Positions 33,669 to 42,090 of a stretch of DNA of 64,000 nucleotides are shown one piece after another. This stretch comes from Bacteroidota bacterium. GTDB lineage: Bacteria > Bacteroidota > Bacteroidia > Chitinophagales > Chitinophagaceae. The translations under genes were made by a program, and so were the position numbers. Location: the NCBI GenBank assembly GCA_016183765.1, contig JACPEA010000011.1:62001-126000 (forward strand), read 5' to 3'. How positions within the stretch are numbered: position 1 is the stretch's first letter; every line of letters starts with the position of its first letter. The notes beneath the pieces are model-generated. The model had not been told where the DNA came from and did no database searches. It worked only from the letters and a program-made list of their open reading frames with translations.

Positions 33669-33830
33669 TTAATTTTCTAAGGGCATACGGCTGATCTCAT
33701 CGATCATTTTTTTATCCGCTTTCCAGGCCCACAATACCATCAGGATAAAAAACACAAAGAAGATCGAAAAAGAACTGAGCGCATAAATATCTACGCCTGT
33801 GATCTTTTCTAAGTAGTTGATGTATTTCAT
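33669..33830 (-). CDS. ccoQ: CcoQ-like small membrane subunit
   Basis: The 53-residue protein has one membrane helix (about 20-38, FSIFFVFFILMVLWAWKA) followed by a charged end (DKKMIDEISRMPLEN). It lies between ccoNO and ccoP, where CcoQ is expected, 29 bases before the ccoP start. CcoQ protects or stabilises the oxidase. Sequence match to the family is weak, but context is strong. A family B repeat separates it from ccoNO. Confidence 0.78.
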   Translation of the reverse strand: MKYINYLEKITGVDIYALSSFSIFFVFFILMVLWAWKADKKMIDEISRMPLEN

Positions 33831-33844
33831 AAGGTTTTTTTAGG

Positions 33845-33938
33845 GTGAGTGATCAGTCGTGAATCGTGAGTAGTGAGTGGGGCGAAACATTAATTACTCA
33901 CTACTCACCACTGACGATTCACGACTCACGACTCACTA
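33845..33938. repeat. Family B palindrome between ccoNO and ccoQ
   Basis: Left arm 33845-33878 and right arm 33896-33938 pair, with a 7-base insertion in the right arm. The left arm reads as clean 7-base units on plus (GTGAGTG, ATCAGTC, GTGAATC, GTGAGTA). The right end contains the TAG stop codon of ccoNO (33936-33938) and then a TGA. The element lies inside the cco operon, so a complete terminator there would cut off ccoQ and ccoP; it may instead set their level. Confidence 0.75.
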
Positions 33939-36065
33939 TTTTTCCGCCAATGGTTTAGGTGCTGCTTTGATATCGGTCCCAACGCGCTGCAGGTAAGCGA
34001 TCAACGCAATGATCTCTTTATTGGCTGTAGTATTGATCTTATCCAGCTTCAGGTTGATCCTGATCAGGTTGGCCTGCGACATCAGATCGGCATTGGCCAC
34101 TTTATCGTAACCCGCAGGATAAGGAACACCCAGCGTCTGCATAGCCCTGATCTTGGCCGGTGTAATGGCGGTATCGATCGGGTTGTCCAGCAACCAGCTA
34201 TAGGATGGCATGATGGATCCGGGGCTCATACTTTGCGGTTCCAGCATATGGTTGTAGTGCCAGCTGTCAGGATATTTTCCGCCAATACGGGCCAGATCGG
34301 GCCCGGTACGTTTACTTCCCCACTGGAACGGATGGTCGTATACAAATTCACCGGCTTTACTGTATTCACCATAACGGGCCACTTCATCACGGAAGGGTCG
34401 AACCATTTGTGAGTGACAGAGGTAACAACCTTCACGCACATAGATATCCCTTCCCTGCAGTTCCAGCGGCGTATACGGTTTTACCGATGCGATGGTCGGG
34501 ATATTACTCTTCACCAGGAACGTAGGGATGATCTCCAGGATACCGCCGATAGCTACGGCCACTAAACTGAACACCAGCATCTGAACGGGTCTTGCCTCGA
34601 TCCACCTGTGCCAGTATTCCTTACCATGTGTAACGATCTCTTTGGGTAATGCCGGGGCTTCCGCTTCTTCATTGGCTACCAGGCTGCCTGCTTTCACGGT
34701 TTTCGCAATATTGTACACCATGATGCATGCACCCGTCAGGTACAGCAGGCCACCCACACTACGTAATGCATATAACGGGATGATATGGGTTACGGTTTCG
34801 AGGAACTGGAATTTCAGGGTTCCATCATCGGTAAACTGCTTCCACATCATTGCCTGGGTAAAACCGGCCCAGTACATCGGGATGGCATACAGTACGATAC
34901 CGATGGTGCCGATCCAGAAATGGGTAGTGGCCAGTTTTTTTGAATATAACGGGGTATTGAATATCCGGGGAATGAGCCAGTACAGCACACCAAATGTGAG
35001 GAAACCATTCCAACCCAGAGCACCAACGTGCACGTGGGCAATGGTCCAGTCGGTAAAGTGCGAAATGGCATTTACATTCTTCAGGCTCAGCATGGGTCCT
35101 TCAAAAGTGGCCATACCGTAACAGGTAACCGCCACCACCATGAATTTAAGGATAGGATCTTCCCTTACCTTATCCCAGGCACCCCGCAGGGTGAACAGGC
35201 CGTTCAGCATACCACCCCATGACGGAGCGATCAGCATGATACTGAAAACAGTACCTAAACTCTGGGCCCAGTCAGGAAGCGCAGTGTATAACAGGTGGTG
35301 AGGTCCGGCCCAGATATAGATAAAGATCAGCGCCCAGAAGTGTATGATAGACAGGCGATAGCTATAAACAGGCCTGTTTGCCGCTTTTGGCAGGAAGTAG
35401 TACATGATACCCAGGTACGGGGTGGTGAGGAAGAACGCAACCGCGTTGTGACCGTACCACCACTGCACCAATGCATCCTGTACGCCGGCATACCAGCTAT
35501 AACTTTTCAGCGGAGAGAAAGGGATCTCGAAAGAGTTCACAATATGCAGCATGGCAACCGTAACCCAGGTGGCGATGTAGAACCAGATAGCCACATACAG
35601 GTGACTTTCCCTTCTTTTCAGGATGGTACCGAACATGTTGATACCGAAGATCACCCATACCAGGGTGATGGCGATATCGATCGGCCATTCCAGTTCGGCA
35701 TACTCTTTACCGGTAGTGTAACCGCCCAGCAAGGTAACAGCAGCAGCCACAATGATGAGCTGCCAGCCCCAGAAATGGATCTTACTGAGGCCATCGCTGA
35801 ACATACGCGCTTTACACAAACGCTGCAACGAATAATACACGCCCATGAAAATGCCGTTTCCTACAAAGGCAAAAACGACCGCATTGGTGTGCAGGGGCCT
35901 TACCCGGCCGAAAGTGGTGATGGGTAAACCAAAATTCGCCGCGGGCAGATAAATCTGCACGGCAGCCAGTAAACCCACCAGCATGCCTACTACACCCCAT
36001 AAAATGGTGGCATACGCAAACATTTTAACGGTCTTGTTGTCGTAATAGAACTTTTCTACTTGCAT
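33936..36065 (-). CDS. ccoN: cbb3-type cytochrome c oxidase, fused subunits I and II
   Basis: This 709-residue protein joins CcoN (about 1-490, twelve or so membrane helices with the heme/copper histidines in RVRPLHTNAVVFAF, PYLGIMYYFLPK and HVHVGALGWNGFL) to CcoO (about 500-709). The CcoO part has one heme c site, CYLCH, at residues 547-551, followed by QMVRPFRDEVARYGEYS. It reduces O2 to water with high affinity under low oxygen, in the inner membrane. The N-O fusion is typical of Bacteroidota. It follows ccoS by 44 bases, with ccoQ next. Confidence 0.96.
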   Translation of the reverse strand: MQVEKFYYDNKTVKMFAYATILWGVVGMLVGLLAAVQIYLPAANFGLPITTFGRVRPLHTNAVVFAFVGNGIFMGVYYSLQRLCKARMFSDGLSKIHFWGWQLIIVAAAVTLLGGYTTGKEYAELEWPIDIAITLVWVIFGINMFGTILKRRESHLYVAIWFYIATWVTVAMLHIVNSFEIPFSPLKSYSWYAGVQDALVQWWYGHNAVAFFLTTPYLGIMYYFLPKAANRPVYSYRLSIIHFWALIFIYIWAGPHHLLYTALPDWAQSLGTVFSIMLIAPSWGGMLNGLFTLRGAWDKVREDPILKFMVVAVTCYGMATFEGPMLSLKNVNAISHFTDWTIAHVHVGALGWNGFLTFGVLYWLIPRIFNTPLYSKKLATTHFWIGTIGIVLYAIPMYWAGFTQAMMWKQFTDDGTLKFQFLETVTHIIPLYALRSVGGLLYLTGACIMVYNIAKTVKAGSLVANEEAEAPALPKEIVTHGKEYWHRWIEARPVQMLVFSLVAVAIGGILEIIPTFLVKSNIPTIASVKPYTPLELQGRDIYVREGCYLCHSQMVRPFRDEVARYGEYSKAGEFVYDHPFQWGSKRTGPDLARIGGKYPDSWHYNHMLEPQSMSPGSIMPSYSWLLDNPIDTAITPAKIRAMQTLGVPYPAGYDKVANADLMSQANLIRINLKLDKINTTANKEIIALIAYLQRVGTDIKAAPKPLAEK

Positions 36066-36109
36066 TATATCAATTTGAGGTTTGGAGTTTATGTTTTGGT
36101 TGGAGATGC

Positions 36110-36307
36110 CTATTTCGCGGCTTCCTCAGGAAGCAGTTCCCGCTCAGGTTTGGCAGTAGCGGATATATCATCAAATAAAATACGTACGGCAGGGGCTATT
36201 TCATCATCATACTGTCCGTCCTTCACACTCCAGATAAAAGCGAAAAGGAACAGGGATGCAACCGAGATGCTGGCAACCAATAACAGGATAATGACACTCA
36301 TAGGCAT
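36110..36307 (-). CDS. ccoS: cbb3-oxidase assembly protein CcoS
   Basis: The 65-residue protein has one membrane helix (about 5-24), then WSVKDGQYDDEIAPAVRILFDD, the CcoS signature. CcoS is needed for insertion of cofactors into the oxidase. It is the first gene of the ccoS-NO-Q-P-G-H unit and has its own FNR-controlled promoter just upstream. Confidence 0.92.
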   Translation of the reverse strand: MPMSVIILLLVASISVASLFLFAFIWSVKDGQYDDEIAPAVRILFDDISATAKPERELLPEEAAK

Positions 36308-36320
36308 AATTTAACGCGTG

Positions 36321-36363
36321 CAAAAATAGCATAGCATGGCCTACCGGAACATGACTTTTATCA
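36321..36363 (-). promoter_or_regulatory. ccoS promoter with FNR-type site at class II position
   Basis: On the minus strand TATTTTTG (36321-36328) is a perfect -7 element, giving a start near 36316. An FNR-type site TGAC-TTTT-ATCA (36352-36363) has its centre about 41.5 bases upstream of that start, the class II activator distance. The match to TTGAT-N4-ATCAA has one changed base. The FNR-like gene is in the same cluster at 39412. Confidence 0.6.
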
Positions 36364-36378
36364 TACCGCTTCCAGCTA

Positions 36379-38781
36379 TTACTTCAATCCCTCCCTGAAG
36401 CCGAAATAGTTACTAAGTCCATAAGTTACAAAAAGTATACTGATACTGCTACAGGGCATAAGTATGGCTGCGATCATTGGGGATAAAACCCCGGTTACCG
36501 CAAAGAAAAGTCCAACCAGGTTATACAGGACCGATATCACAAAAGCCGTTAGCACCACCTGTTTATTGGCTTTGGCCAGCCGGATGAACCGATCCAGTAA
36601 CGGCAGTTGTTCTGCCGCAAGGATTGCATCGCTGGCGGGCGTAAAATTGTTATTGCTCTCCGATACGGCGATACCGATATCGGCCTGCTGCAAAGCCCCC
36701 GCATCGTTCAGTCCATCTCCTATCATCATCACTTTTTTGCCCTGTGCCTGCAGGGTTTTAATGGCTTCCAGTTTATCCATGGGCTGCTGGTTGAACAGCA
36801 GGATGGCATTGTAACCCAATACCTTACGCAGGTAAGCCTGCTCACCGGCATTATCGCCGCTTAACACAGCCAGCTGGTAGTTTTTACCCAGTTTCTGCAA
36901 TAAGGACGGAATATGATCCCGGTAATGGTTCCTGAATTTGAACCGGCCCCACACTTCTTCCTCAATAGCGATATACACCACCGAAGCATCATTGCTCTCC
37001 AGCGGCTGTTGGGTTACAAATGCGGCCGACCCCAGGGTAACCAGGTCACCGTCCACGATGCCTTCAATACCCTTACCCGCTATTTCGCGGAAACCGCTGA
37101 CCCCTTGCCTGGTAAGGCTGCCCGCCCATGCCGCTATGGCTTTACTGAAGGGGTGGGTAGACTGTGCCGCCAAAGCGCCAATGGCTTTTACCTGTTTTTC
37201 CTGCAAAGGTTCTCCTTCGTACAGGATATCCTGGTACAGGCCCGTAGTGAGCGTTCCGGTCTTATCAAACACAATACAGTCCGCCTCCGCCATATCTTCA
37301 ATTACCTGTGCATTTCTCAGGTAAAGATGGTTACGGCCCAGGCGGCGCAGGATATTGGCATTGGTGAAGGTATTGCTGAGTAACAGGGCGCATGGGCAGG
37401 CTACGATCAGTACGGCGGTTACTGCGGTCCATACCCTTGACGGATCATGAAAATACCACCAGGCGGCCGCAGAACCAGCTATCGCAAAAAGGATAATAGT
37501 AAAATAACGGCTGAGCAGGTGCACAAAAGAACGTTCATCATCCGGTGCGGTAACAGGCGTTTCATTCCGGTTCCAGAGTTTGGTAAGATAACTCTGCGCC
37601 ACTTCCTTGATCACCAGGATCTCTATATTACCGCCTGTCTGTTTGCCGCCGGCATACACGATCTCGCCCATTTCTTTGGCAACAGGTAAACTTTCGCCGG
37701 TCACAAAACTATAATCGATCAGGGCCTTGCCGCGGGTGATGATACCATCGGCGGGTATCAGTTCTTCGCTATGGATCAGTAAGGTATCGTTCAGGCGGAT
37801 ATCCGGCAGGGTTGCTGTTTCCTGTTTTTGTTCTGTAATACGGGTAACCGCAATGGGGAAATAGGAAGTATAATCCCTTTCAAAACTCAGTTGCTGGTAG
37901 GTCTTATCCTGCAATACCCTTCCCGCCAGCATAAAGAATACGATGCCGCTCATGGAATCGAAATAACCGCCGCCGGTAGCGGTCAGCACTTCGTACACGC
38001 TGCGGGCAAAAGTTACCCAGACGGCCAATACAATGGGCGCATCGATATTGAGAAACCGGTGTTTCAGGCTTTTCCAGGCACTAATATAGAATTCCGAGGC
38101 GCTGTAAAAGAAAACAGGTAAGGAAAGGAACAGGTTGGCATAACGGAATACCAATAACAGGCTCTTCTCTTTGGCATCAATGCCCAGGTATTCCGGGAAA
38201 CTCATGAGCATGATATTGGCAAAACAGAAACCGGCCACTCCGAGTTTATAAAGTTTCGACGAATCGATCCGGGTCTTTTTAGCCCCCATATCGCTGAAGC
38301 TGATATACGGTTCGTAACCGATACTGGTCATCAGTTCTGCCAGTTTCCGCAGGGAAAAGACCTGGTGATCAAAAACAATGTCCACTTCTTTTTTTATGAA
38401 GTTCACTTTACTGCTCAGCACACCCCGCTCCAGGCGGTGCAGGTTCTCGAGCAGCCATAAACAACTGCTGCAATGTATCTGGGGTACATAAAAACTGATA
38501 TGGCTCTGCGAATCGTTCTTAAAATGGATAAGGGAATCAGCGATCTTCCCGTCGTCCAGGAAGGCGAACTTATCTGCGCGCACTTTTGTCCTGCGGCTGG
38601 TACCCGGATTATTACTGATCGTATAATAATCGCACATACCATTCTGGTTCAGGATCTCGTATACCATCTGGCAGCCACTGCAACAGAAATCCTTATCGTG
38701 TGCACGAAGCACTTCCTCATGGCAGTCTTCGCCACAATGATAACACCTGGGTGTGGCAGGAGAAGTGGTGAGTTTACGCAT
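36379..38781 (-). CDS. ccoI: Copper-translocating P-type ATPase CcoI/FixI
   Basis: The 800-residue ATPase has a Cys-rich N-terminus (C13, C16, C20, then C33, C34 and C37), an extra HCSSC site in IHCSSCLWLLENL, eight membrane segments, CPC in IVACPCALLLSN, DKTGT, and GDGLNDAGALQQ. CcoI moves copper across the membrane for the cbb3 oxidase centre. It lies 2 bases after the hemerythrin-like gene and before ccoS, which has its own promoter. Copper, rather than cadmium or zinc, is inferred from cluster and motif. Confidence 0.95.
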   Translation of the reverse strand: MRKLTTSPATPRCYHCGEDCHEEVLRAHDKDFCCSGCQMVYEILNQNGMCDYYTISNNPGTSRRTKVRADKFAFLDDGKIADSLIHFKNDSQSHISFYVPQIHCSSCLWLLENLHRLERGVLSSKVNFIKKEVDIVFDHQVFSLRKLAELMTSIGYEPYISFSDMGAKKTRIDSSKLYKLGVAGFCFANIMLMSFPEYLGIDAKEKSLLLVFRYANLFLSLPVFFYSASEFYISAWKSLKHRFLNIDAPIVLAVWVTFARSVYEVLTATGGGYFDSMSGIVFFMLAGRVLQDKTYQQLSFERDYTSYFPIAVTRITEQKQETATLPDIRLNDTLLIHSEELIPADGIITRGKALIDYSFVTGESLPVAKEMGEIVYAGGKQTGGNIEILVIKEVAQSYLTKLWNRNETPVTAPDDERSFVHLLSRYFTIILFAIAGSAAAWWYFHDPSRVWTAVTAVLIVACPCALLLSNTFTNANILRRLGRNHLYLRNAQVIEDMAEADCIVFDKTGTLTTGLYQDILYEGEPLQEKQVKAIGALAAQSTHPFSKAIAAWAGSLTRQGVSGFREIAGKGIEGIVDGDLVTLGSAAFVTQQPLESNDASVVYIAIEEEVWGRFKFRNHYRDHIPSLLQKLGKNYQLAVLSGDNAGEQAYLRKVLGYNAILLFNQQPMDKLEAIKTLQAQGKKVMMIGDGLNDAGALQQADIGIAVSESNNNFTPASDAILAAEQLPLLDRFIRLAKANKQVVLTAFVISVLYNLVGLFFAVTGVLSPMIAAILMPCSSISILFVTYGLSNYFGFREGLK

Positions 38782-38783
38782 GT

Positions 38784-39305
38784 CTATTCCGCCGGTTGGG
38801 TTTTACTACTGATAGAGGGGTACAACAGGCTCTGTTCAATATAGATCCATTGATGAATCTGTCTCTCCAGGAAAAACAATTCATTGACACAGGCCTTCCA
38901 TTCTTTACACCAGCCGGGCTGCACCACATAATTGTTCAGCAGTTGCCTGAGTTTGAGTAACAAGTTAATCATAACCTGCTGTGTCTGGTGAATATTTTCA
39001 GGGATTTTTGGAGGGACGATATAAGTCGCTCCCCCGTTTTTGATGGCGGGAAAAATGATACCGCTTTCTTTCAGGAACAGGTGGTCCAGCTCATCCTGGA
39101 GCTTGACAAACAGTAGCTGAACCAGTTCATAAACCGGTTCGGGTGTGACTTTATTGGATTCCTGTGAAAAATAATCGGCTATTTTATGACAGGAATTTCT
39201 AATATCTCGCTGGCATTCCTTTTCTATGAGGTTGCATAAACCCGTGGGGTCTAATGCTTCCTGCAATTTGGTATCCCATTGTTTCATCAACATCTCCCAT
39301 TCCAT
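38784..39305 (-). CDS. Hemerythrin-like di-iron protein
   Basis: The 173-residue helical protein has metal ligands in hemerythrin order: H40, H75 with E80 (DHLFLKESGIIFP), H106, and H151 with E157 (HQWIYIEQSLLYP). These are the YtfE/ScdA pattern of proteins that repair iron-sulfur clusters or handle NO or O2. It precedes ccoI by 2 bases and has an FNR-type site 66 bases upstream. A function in nitrosative or low-oxygen stress is likely; the exact reaction is not known. Confidence 0.78.
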   Translation of the reverse strand: MEWEMLMKQWDTKLQEALDPTGLCNLIEKECQRDIRNSCHKIADYFSQESNKVTPEPVYELVQLLFVKLQDELDHLFLKESGIIFPAIKNGGATYIVPPKIPENIHQTQQVMINLLLKLRQLLNNYVVQPGWCKEWKACVNELFFLERQIHQWIYIEQSLLYPSISSKTQPAE

Positions 39306-39357
39306 TTGAATGCAAGATACCCCGGTGAGTTAGGGGGATATATGATGATGCTCAATC

Positions 39358-39383
39358 AAAAACATGATTTTTATCATGTTTTT
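39358..39383 (-). promoter_or_regulatory. FNR-type site before the hemerythrin-ccoI unit
   Basis: Perfect 11-base arms (39358-39368 with 39373-39383) with a TTTT centre contain TGAT-N4-ATCA, the FNR core spacing. A TATCTTGC promoter-like -7 (39312-39319) puts the site about 60-65 bases before the start, the class I distance. The A and T rich arms could also act as a weak terminator of the FNR-like gene just upstream. Confidence 0.6.
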
Positions 39384-39411
39384 TAATATATATCAAAAAA
39401 AATAATGCTTA

Positions 39412-40113
39412 TTAGTCCTGAAGATTAGCGGCCCTGACCAATTCCTTCTGTTTCAGGATCTTGATCTTTTTGCCGTCCAGTTCCACCATGCCATCCTTTT
39501 TGAATTCGGAAAGCAGGCGAATGGCAGATTCGGTGGCGGTTCCTACCAGGTTGGCGATCTCCTCGCGCGAGAGACGGACATTCAATGTAATGCCATCTTC
39601 TTCAAAACCGTAGGTTTCCTTGATAAAGAGAAGGGTTTCGGCCAGTCGCTCCCGGATGGGCTTCTGTGCCAGGTGGGTCAGTTTAATCTCTGCTCTGTGC
39701 AGCTCATCGCTCAGCAGTTTCATCATTTCAAAAGCCAGTCCCGGATCCAGTTTCAGCACACTTACAAACAGCTCTTTGGGAATAAAACAGATCTGTGTAT
39801 CCTCCAATGCTACGGCACTGGCACTATAGCGGTCGCCACTCAACAGGGCCCGATAACCCACTACATCGCCGGCTTTCAGCAGGCGGATGATCTGCTCTTT
39901 GCCGTCGTCACCCAGGTGCGACAGCTTTACCTTACCACTATTGATACAGTAGACACCAAAAGGATACGATCCCTCATTAAACAGGATTTGTCCTCTTTTA
40001 TATACATTACAAATCTTCTGTTCATTGATCTGGTTAACAAATTCGTCTTTTGCCTTACAAAAAACGGAATTGAACCGTTGTGAACAGGATTGACAAGTGC
40101 TATGATCGGTCAT
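39412..40113 (-). CDS. FNR-like transcriptional regulator
   Basis: The 233-residue regulator has an N-terminal cysteine cluster (C7, C10, C19, C35), then a CNB-like barrel (about 35-150) and a winged helix with LSREEIANLVGTATESAIRLLSEF (about 184-207). FNR uses N-terminal cysteines plus one internal Cys to hold an oxygen-sensing 4Fe-4S cluster; the spacing here (C-x2-C-x8-C) is close. Two FNR sites lie in the neighbouring cco cluster. So it probably switches on the cbb3 oxidase in low oxygen. It is monocistronic. Confidence 0.85.
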   Translation of the reverse strand: MTDHSTCQSCSQRFNSVFCKAKDEFVNQINEQKICNVYKRGQILFNEGSYPFGVYCINSGKVKLSHLGDDGKEQIIRLLKAGDVVGYRALLSGDRYSASAVALEDTQICFIPKELFVSVLKLDPGLAFEMMKLLSDELHRAEIKLTHLAQKPIRERLAETLLFIKETYGFEEDGITLNVRLSREEIANLVGTATESAIRLLSEFKKDGMVELDGKKIKILKQKELVRAANLQD

Positions 40114-40136
40114 CGGTGGTTATAGTACAGTTAAGG

Positions 40137-40160
40137 CAAAATTATGGCTAAAATGCCATA
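40137..40160 (-). promoter_or_regulatory. Promoter of the FNR-like gene with a 6-6-6 palindrome
   Basis: The minus strand reads TAATTTTG (40137-40144), a -7 match. Just upstream is an inverted repeat TATGGC-TAAAAT-GCCATA (40143-40160) that differs from the FNR core, so another regulator may bind there. Confidence 0.5.
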
Positions 40161-40288
40161 GATTAACCCGTTTTCCGGAATTTGTTAGGTGTATCACCGG
40201 TAAAACAAACCCCTTTCGGATCATTTAACAGCAGGTTTTAATACAATTCGTTACATATCATAGTTCACGGCTTATTTTTACAATAATT

Positions 40289-41320
40289 ATGCCCTATTTC
40301 AACTGGAACGATAGCAGCAACTTTTTATCAAAATTAACCCTGCAGCGGTTGTGGAATGCCATCAAAGTGTATAGCAGTTACCAGCTCAGTAAATTAAGCG
40401 GCAAACCTATCCAGTGGGGATTACCCATATCCATTTCGTTTGAGCCCACTACTTCCTGCAACCTCCGCTGCCCGGAATGCCCCAGTGGCATGCGCGCATT
40501 TACCCGGCCAACCGGTATGCTGGAAAACGGCTTTTTCAGGCAGACCATTGATGATATTCACAAAGAGTTGTTATACCTGATCTTTTATTTCCAGGGCGAA
40601 CCCTACCTGAACCCCGAATTCCTGGACATGGTGAAATATGCCCACGATAAAGGTATTTATACCGCCACCTCCACCAACGCCCATTACCTGACCGGGGAAA
40701 AAGCGAAACAGACGGTAGAAAGCGGGCTCGACCGTCTCATTATTTCCATTGACGGCACTACGCAGGATGTTTACCAGCAATACCGCATTGGCGGCAAACT
40801 GGATAAAGTGCTGGAGGGCGCCCGCAATATTGTAAAATGGAAAAAAGAGCTGAAAAGTAAAACCCCTTTCGTGTTTTTCCAGTTCCTGGTGGTAAAACCC
40901 AACGAACACCAGATAAACGCCATCAGGGAATTGGGCAGGGAGATCGGGGTTGACCAGGTCCGTTTTAAAACCGCCCAGGTATACGATTTCCAGAACGACC
41001 CGAACCAACTGATCCCCACTAACCTGAAATATAGCCGGTACAAAAAAGACGCCGGCGGCACCATGACCGTTAAAAGCGGCCTGGGCAATCATTGCTGGAA
41101 ATTATGGCACTCGAACGTGATCACCTGGGATGGACTGGTAGTGCCCTGCTGTTTCGATAAGGATGCCATGCACCAGCTCGGCAACCTGAAAACCCAAAGC
41201 TTTAAGGAAACCTGGCAAAACGATAACTACAAACAGTTTCGACGGGAACTGCTTACCAGCCGTAAGAACATAGACATCTGCGCCAATTGCAGCGAAGGAC
41301 TGAAGGTTTGGGAGTCGTGA
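40289..41320 (+). CDS. Radical SAM/SPASM-domain protein
   Basis: The 343-residue protein has C-x3-C-x2-C in SCNLRCPECPSG near residue 56, then FYFQGEPYLNPEFLD and IISIDGTTQDVYQQYR, and a C-terminal SPASM-like domain (CW, CCF, CANC). SPASM enzymes modify peptides or anaerobic enzyme partners with extra iron-sulfur clusters. No precursor peptide gene is seen next to it. The substrate is unknown. Its TGA stop codon (41318-41320) is part of the family B array. Confidence 0.85.
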   Translation: MPYFNWNDSSNFLSKLTLQRLWNAIKVYSSYQLSKLSGKPIQWGLPISISFEPTTSCNLRCPECPSGMRAFTRPTGMLENGFFRQTIDDIHKELLYLIFYFQGEPYLNPEFLDMVKYAHDKGIYTATSTNAHYLTGEKAKQTVESGLDRLIISIDGTTQDVYQQYRIGGKLDKVLEGARNIVKWKKELKSKTPFVFFQFLVVKPNEHQINAIRELGREIGVDQVRFKTAQVYDFQNDPNQLIPTNLKYSRYKKDAGGTMTVKSGLGNHCWKLWHSNVITWDGLVVPCCFDKDAMHQLGNLKTQSFKETWQNDNYKQFRRELLTSRKNIDICANCSEGLKVWES

Positions 41321-41523
41321 GTCGTCAATCGTGAGTGGTGAGTAGGTAGTGAATTGTGAATGGGCAATGGTGAAGGTCCCCTTTCCGCCGTCACTCCCTA
41401 CTCCCTACTCACCACTCACGATTGACGACTCACCTGTCACTAAGCAATTGCGAATGGTGGCATCCTATTGCCCATTCACCATTGCCAACTTCCCACTCAC
41501 CACTCACGATTGACGACTCACGA
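41317..41523. repeat. Composite family B array of three heptad arms
   Basis: Arm L1 (41317-41346) pairs exactly over 30 bases with arm R1 (41404-41433). A third copy of R1 ends at about 41523. Between and beside them lies a second pair, GAATGGGCAATGGTGAA-like with its reverse near 41468-41484. All parts are 7-base units (GTGAGTC, GTCAATC, GTGAGTG, GTGAGTA). The first unit contains the stop codon of the radical SAM gene. Confidence 0.75.
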
Positions 41524-41553
41524 TTCCCCCGATACCCTTATTTTTACAAAATC

Positions 41554-42006
41554 ATGGGCATAGAAAAAGATATCCAGCAGCAGTTATTCAGGAATGAATA
41601 CCAGAAAGCTACGGTGAATATTATTTTCTCCGCCAGCTGGCTGCAGGAAAAGATCAAGCACTTCCTGGATACAGAAGACATCACCCCGCAGCAGTATAAC
41701 ATACTCCGGATACTCAGGGGACATAAAGAGCCCCTCAGCACTTTACAGATACGCGAACGGATGCTGGACAAGATGAGCGATACCAGCCGCATTGTGGAAA
41801 GACTGCAGAAAAAAAACCTGGTAGAGAAAAAAATCTGTCCCACCGATAAACGCCTCGTAGATGTGGTGATCTCCAAAAAAGGCCTGGCCCTTTTAGAGAA
41901 ACTGGACAGAAAGAACAGCGAACTTGACCAGATGCTGCACAACCTCAATGCCGAAGAAGCCAAAAACCTGAATGACCTGCTCGATAAAATGCGCGATGCC
42001 CGATAA
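41554..42006 (+). CDS. MarR-family transcriptional regulator
   Basis: The 150-residue protein has the MarR fold: QQYNILRILRGHKEPLSTLQIRERMLDKMSDTSRIVERLQKKNLVEKK, then the wing with CPTDKRLVDVVISKKG. MarR proteins sense small ligands or oxidants. The one Cys is at the wing base. It is the first gene after the family B array and is followed by an unrelated hydrolase gene. The start MGIEKD at 41554 avoids reading through the repeat. Confidence 0.9.
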   Translation: MGIEKDIQQQLFRNEYQKATVNIIFSASWLQEKIKHFLDTEDITPQQYNILRILRGHKEPLSTLQIRERMLDKMSDTSRIVERLQKKNLVEKKICPTDKRLVDVVISKKGLALLEKLDRKNSELDQMLHNLNAEEAKNLNDLLDKMRDAR

Positions 42007-42090
42007 GGCATGCCTGTGAATTACCTCCACATTTCTCCGAATTCATCCACAATACAGGCAAGCCACCCCACATAAGTTTATCTTCGTGAT

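Noticed and set aside
41317-41523. CRISPR array
   Set aside because: The copies are in opposite orientations, the spacing is irregular, and there are no cas genes.
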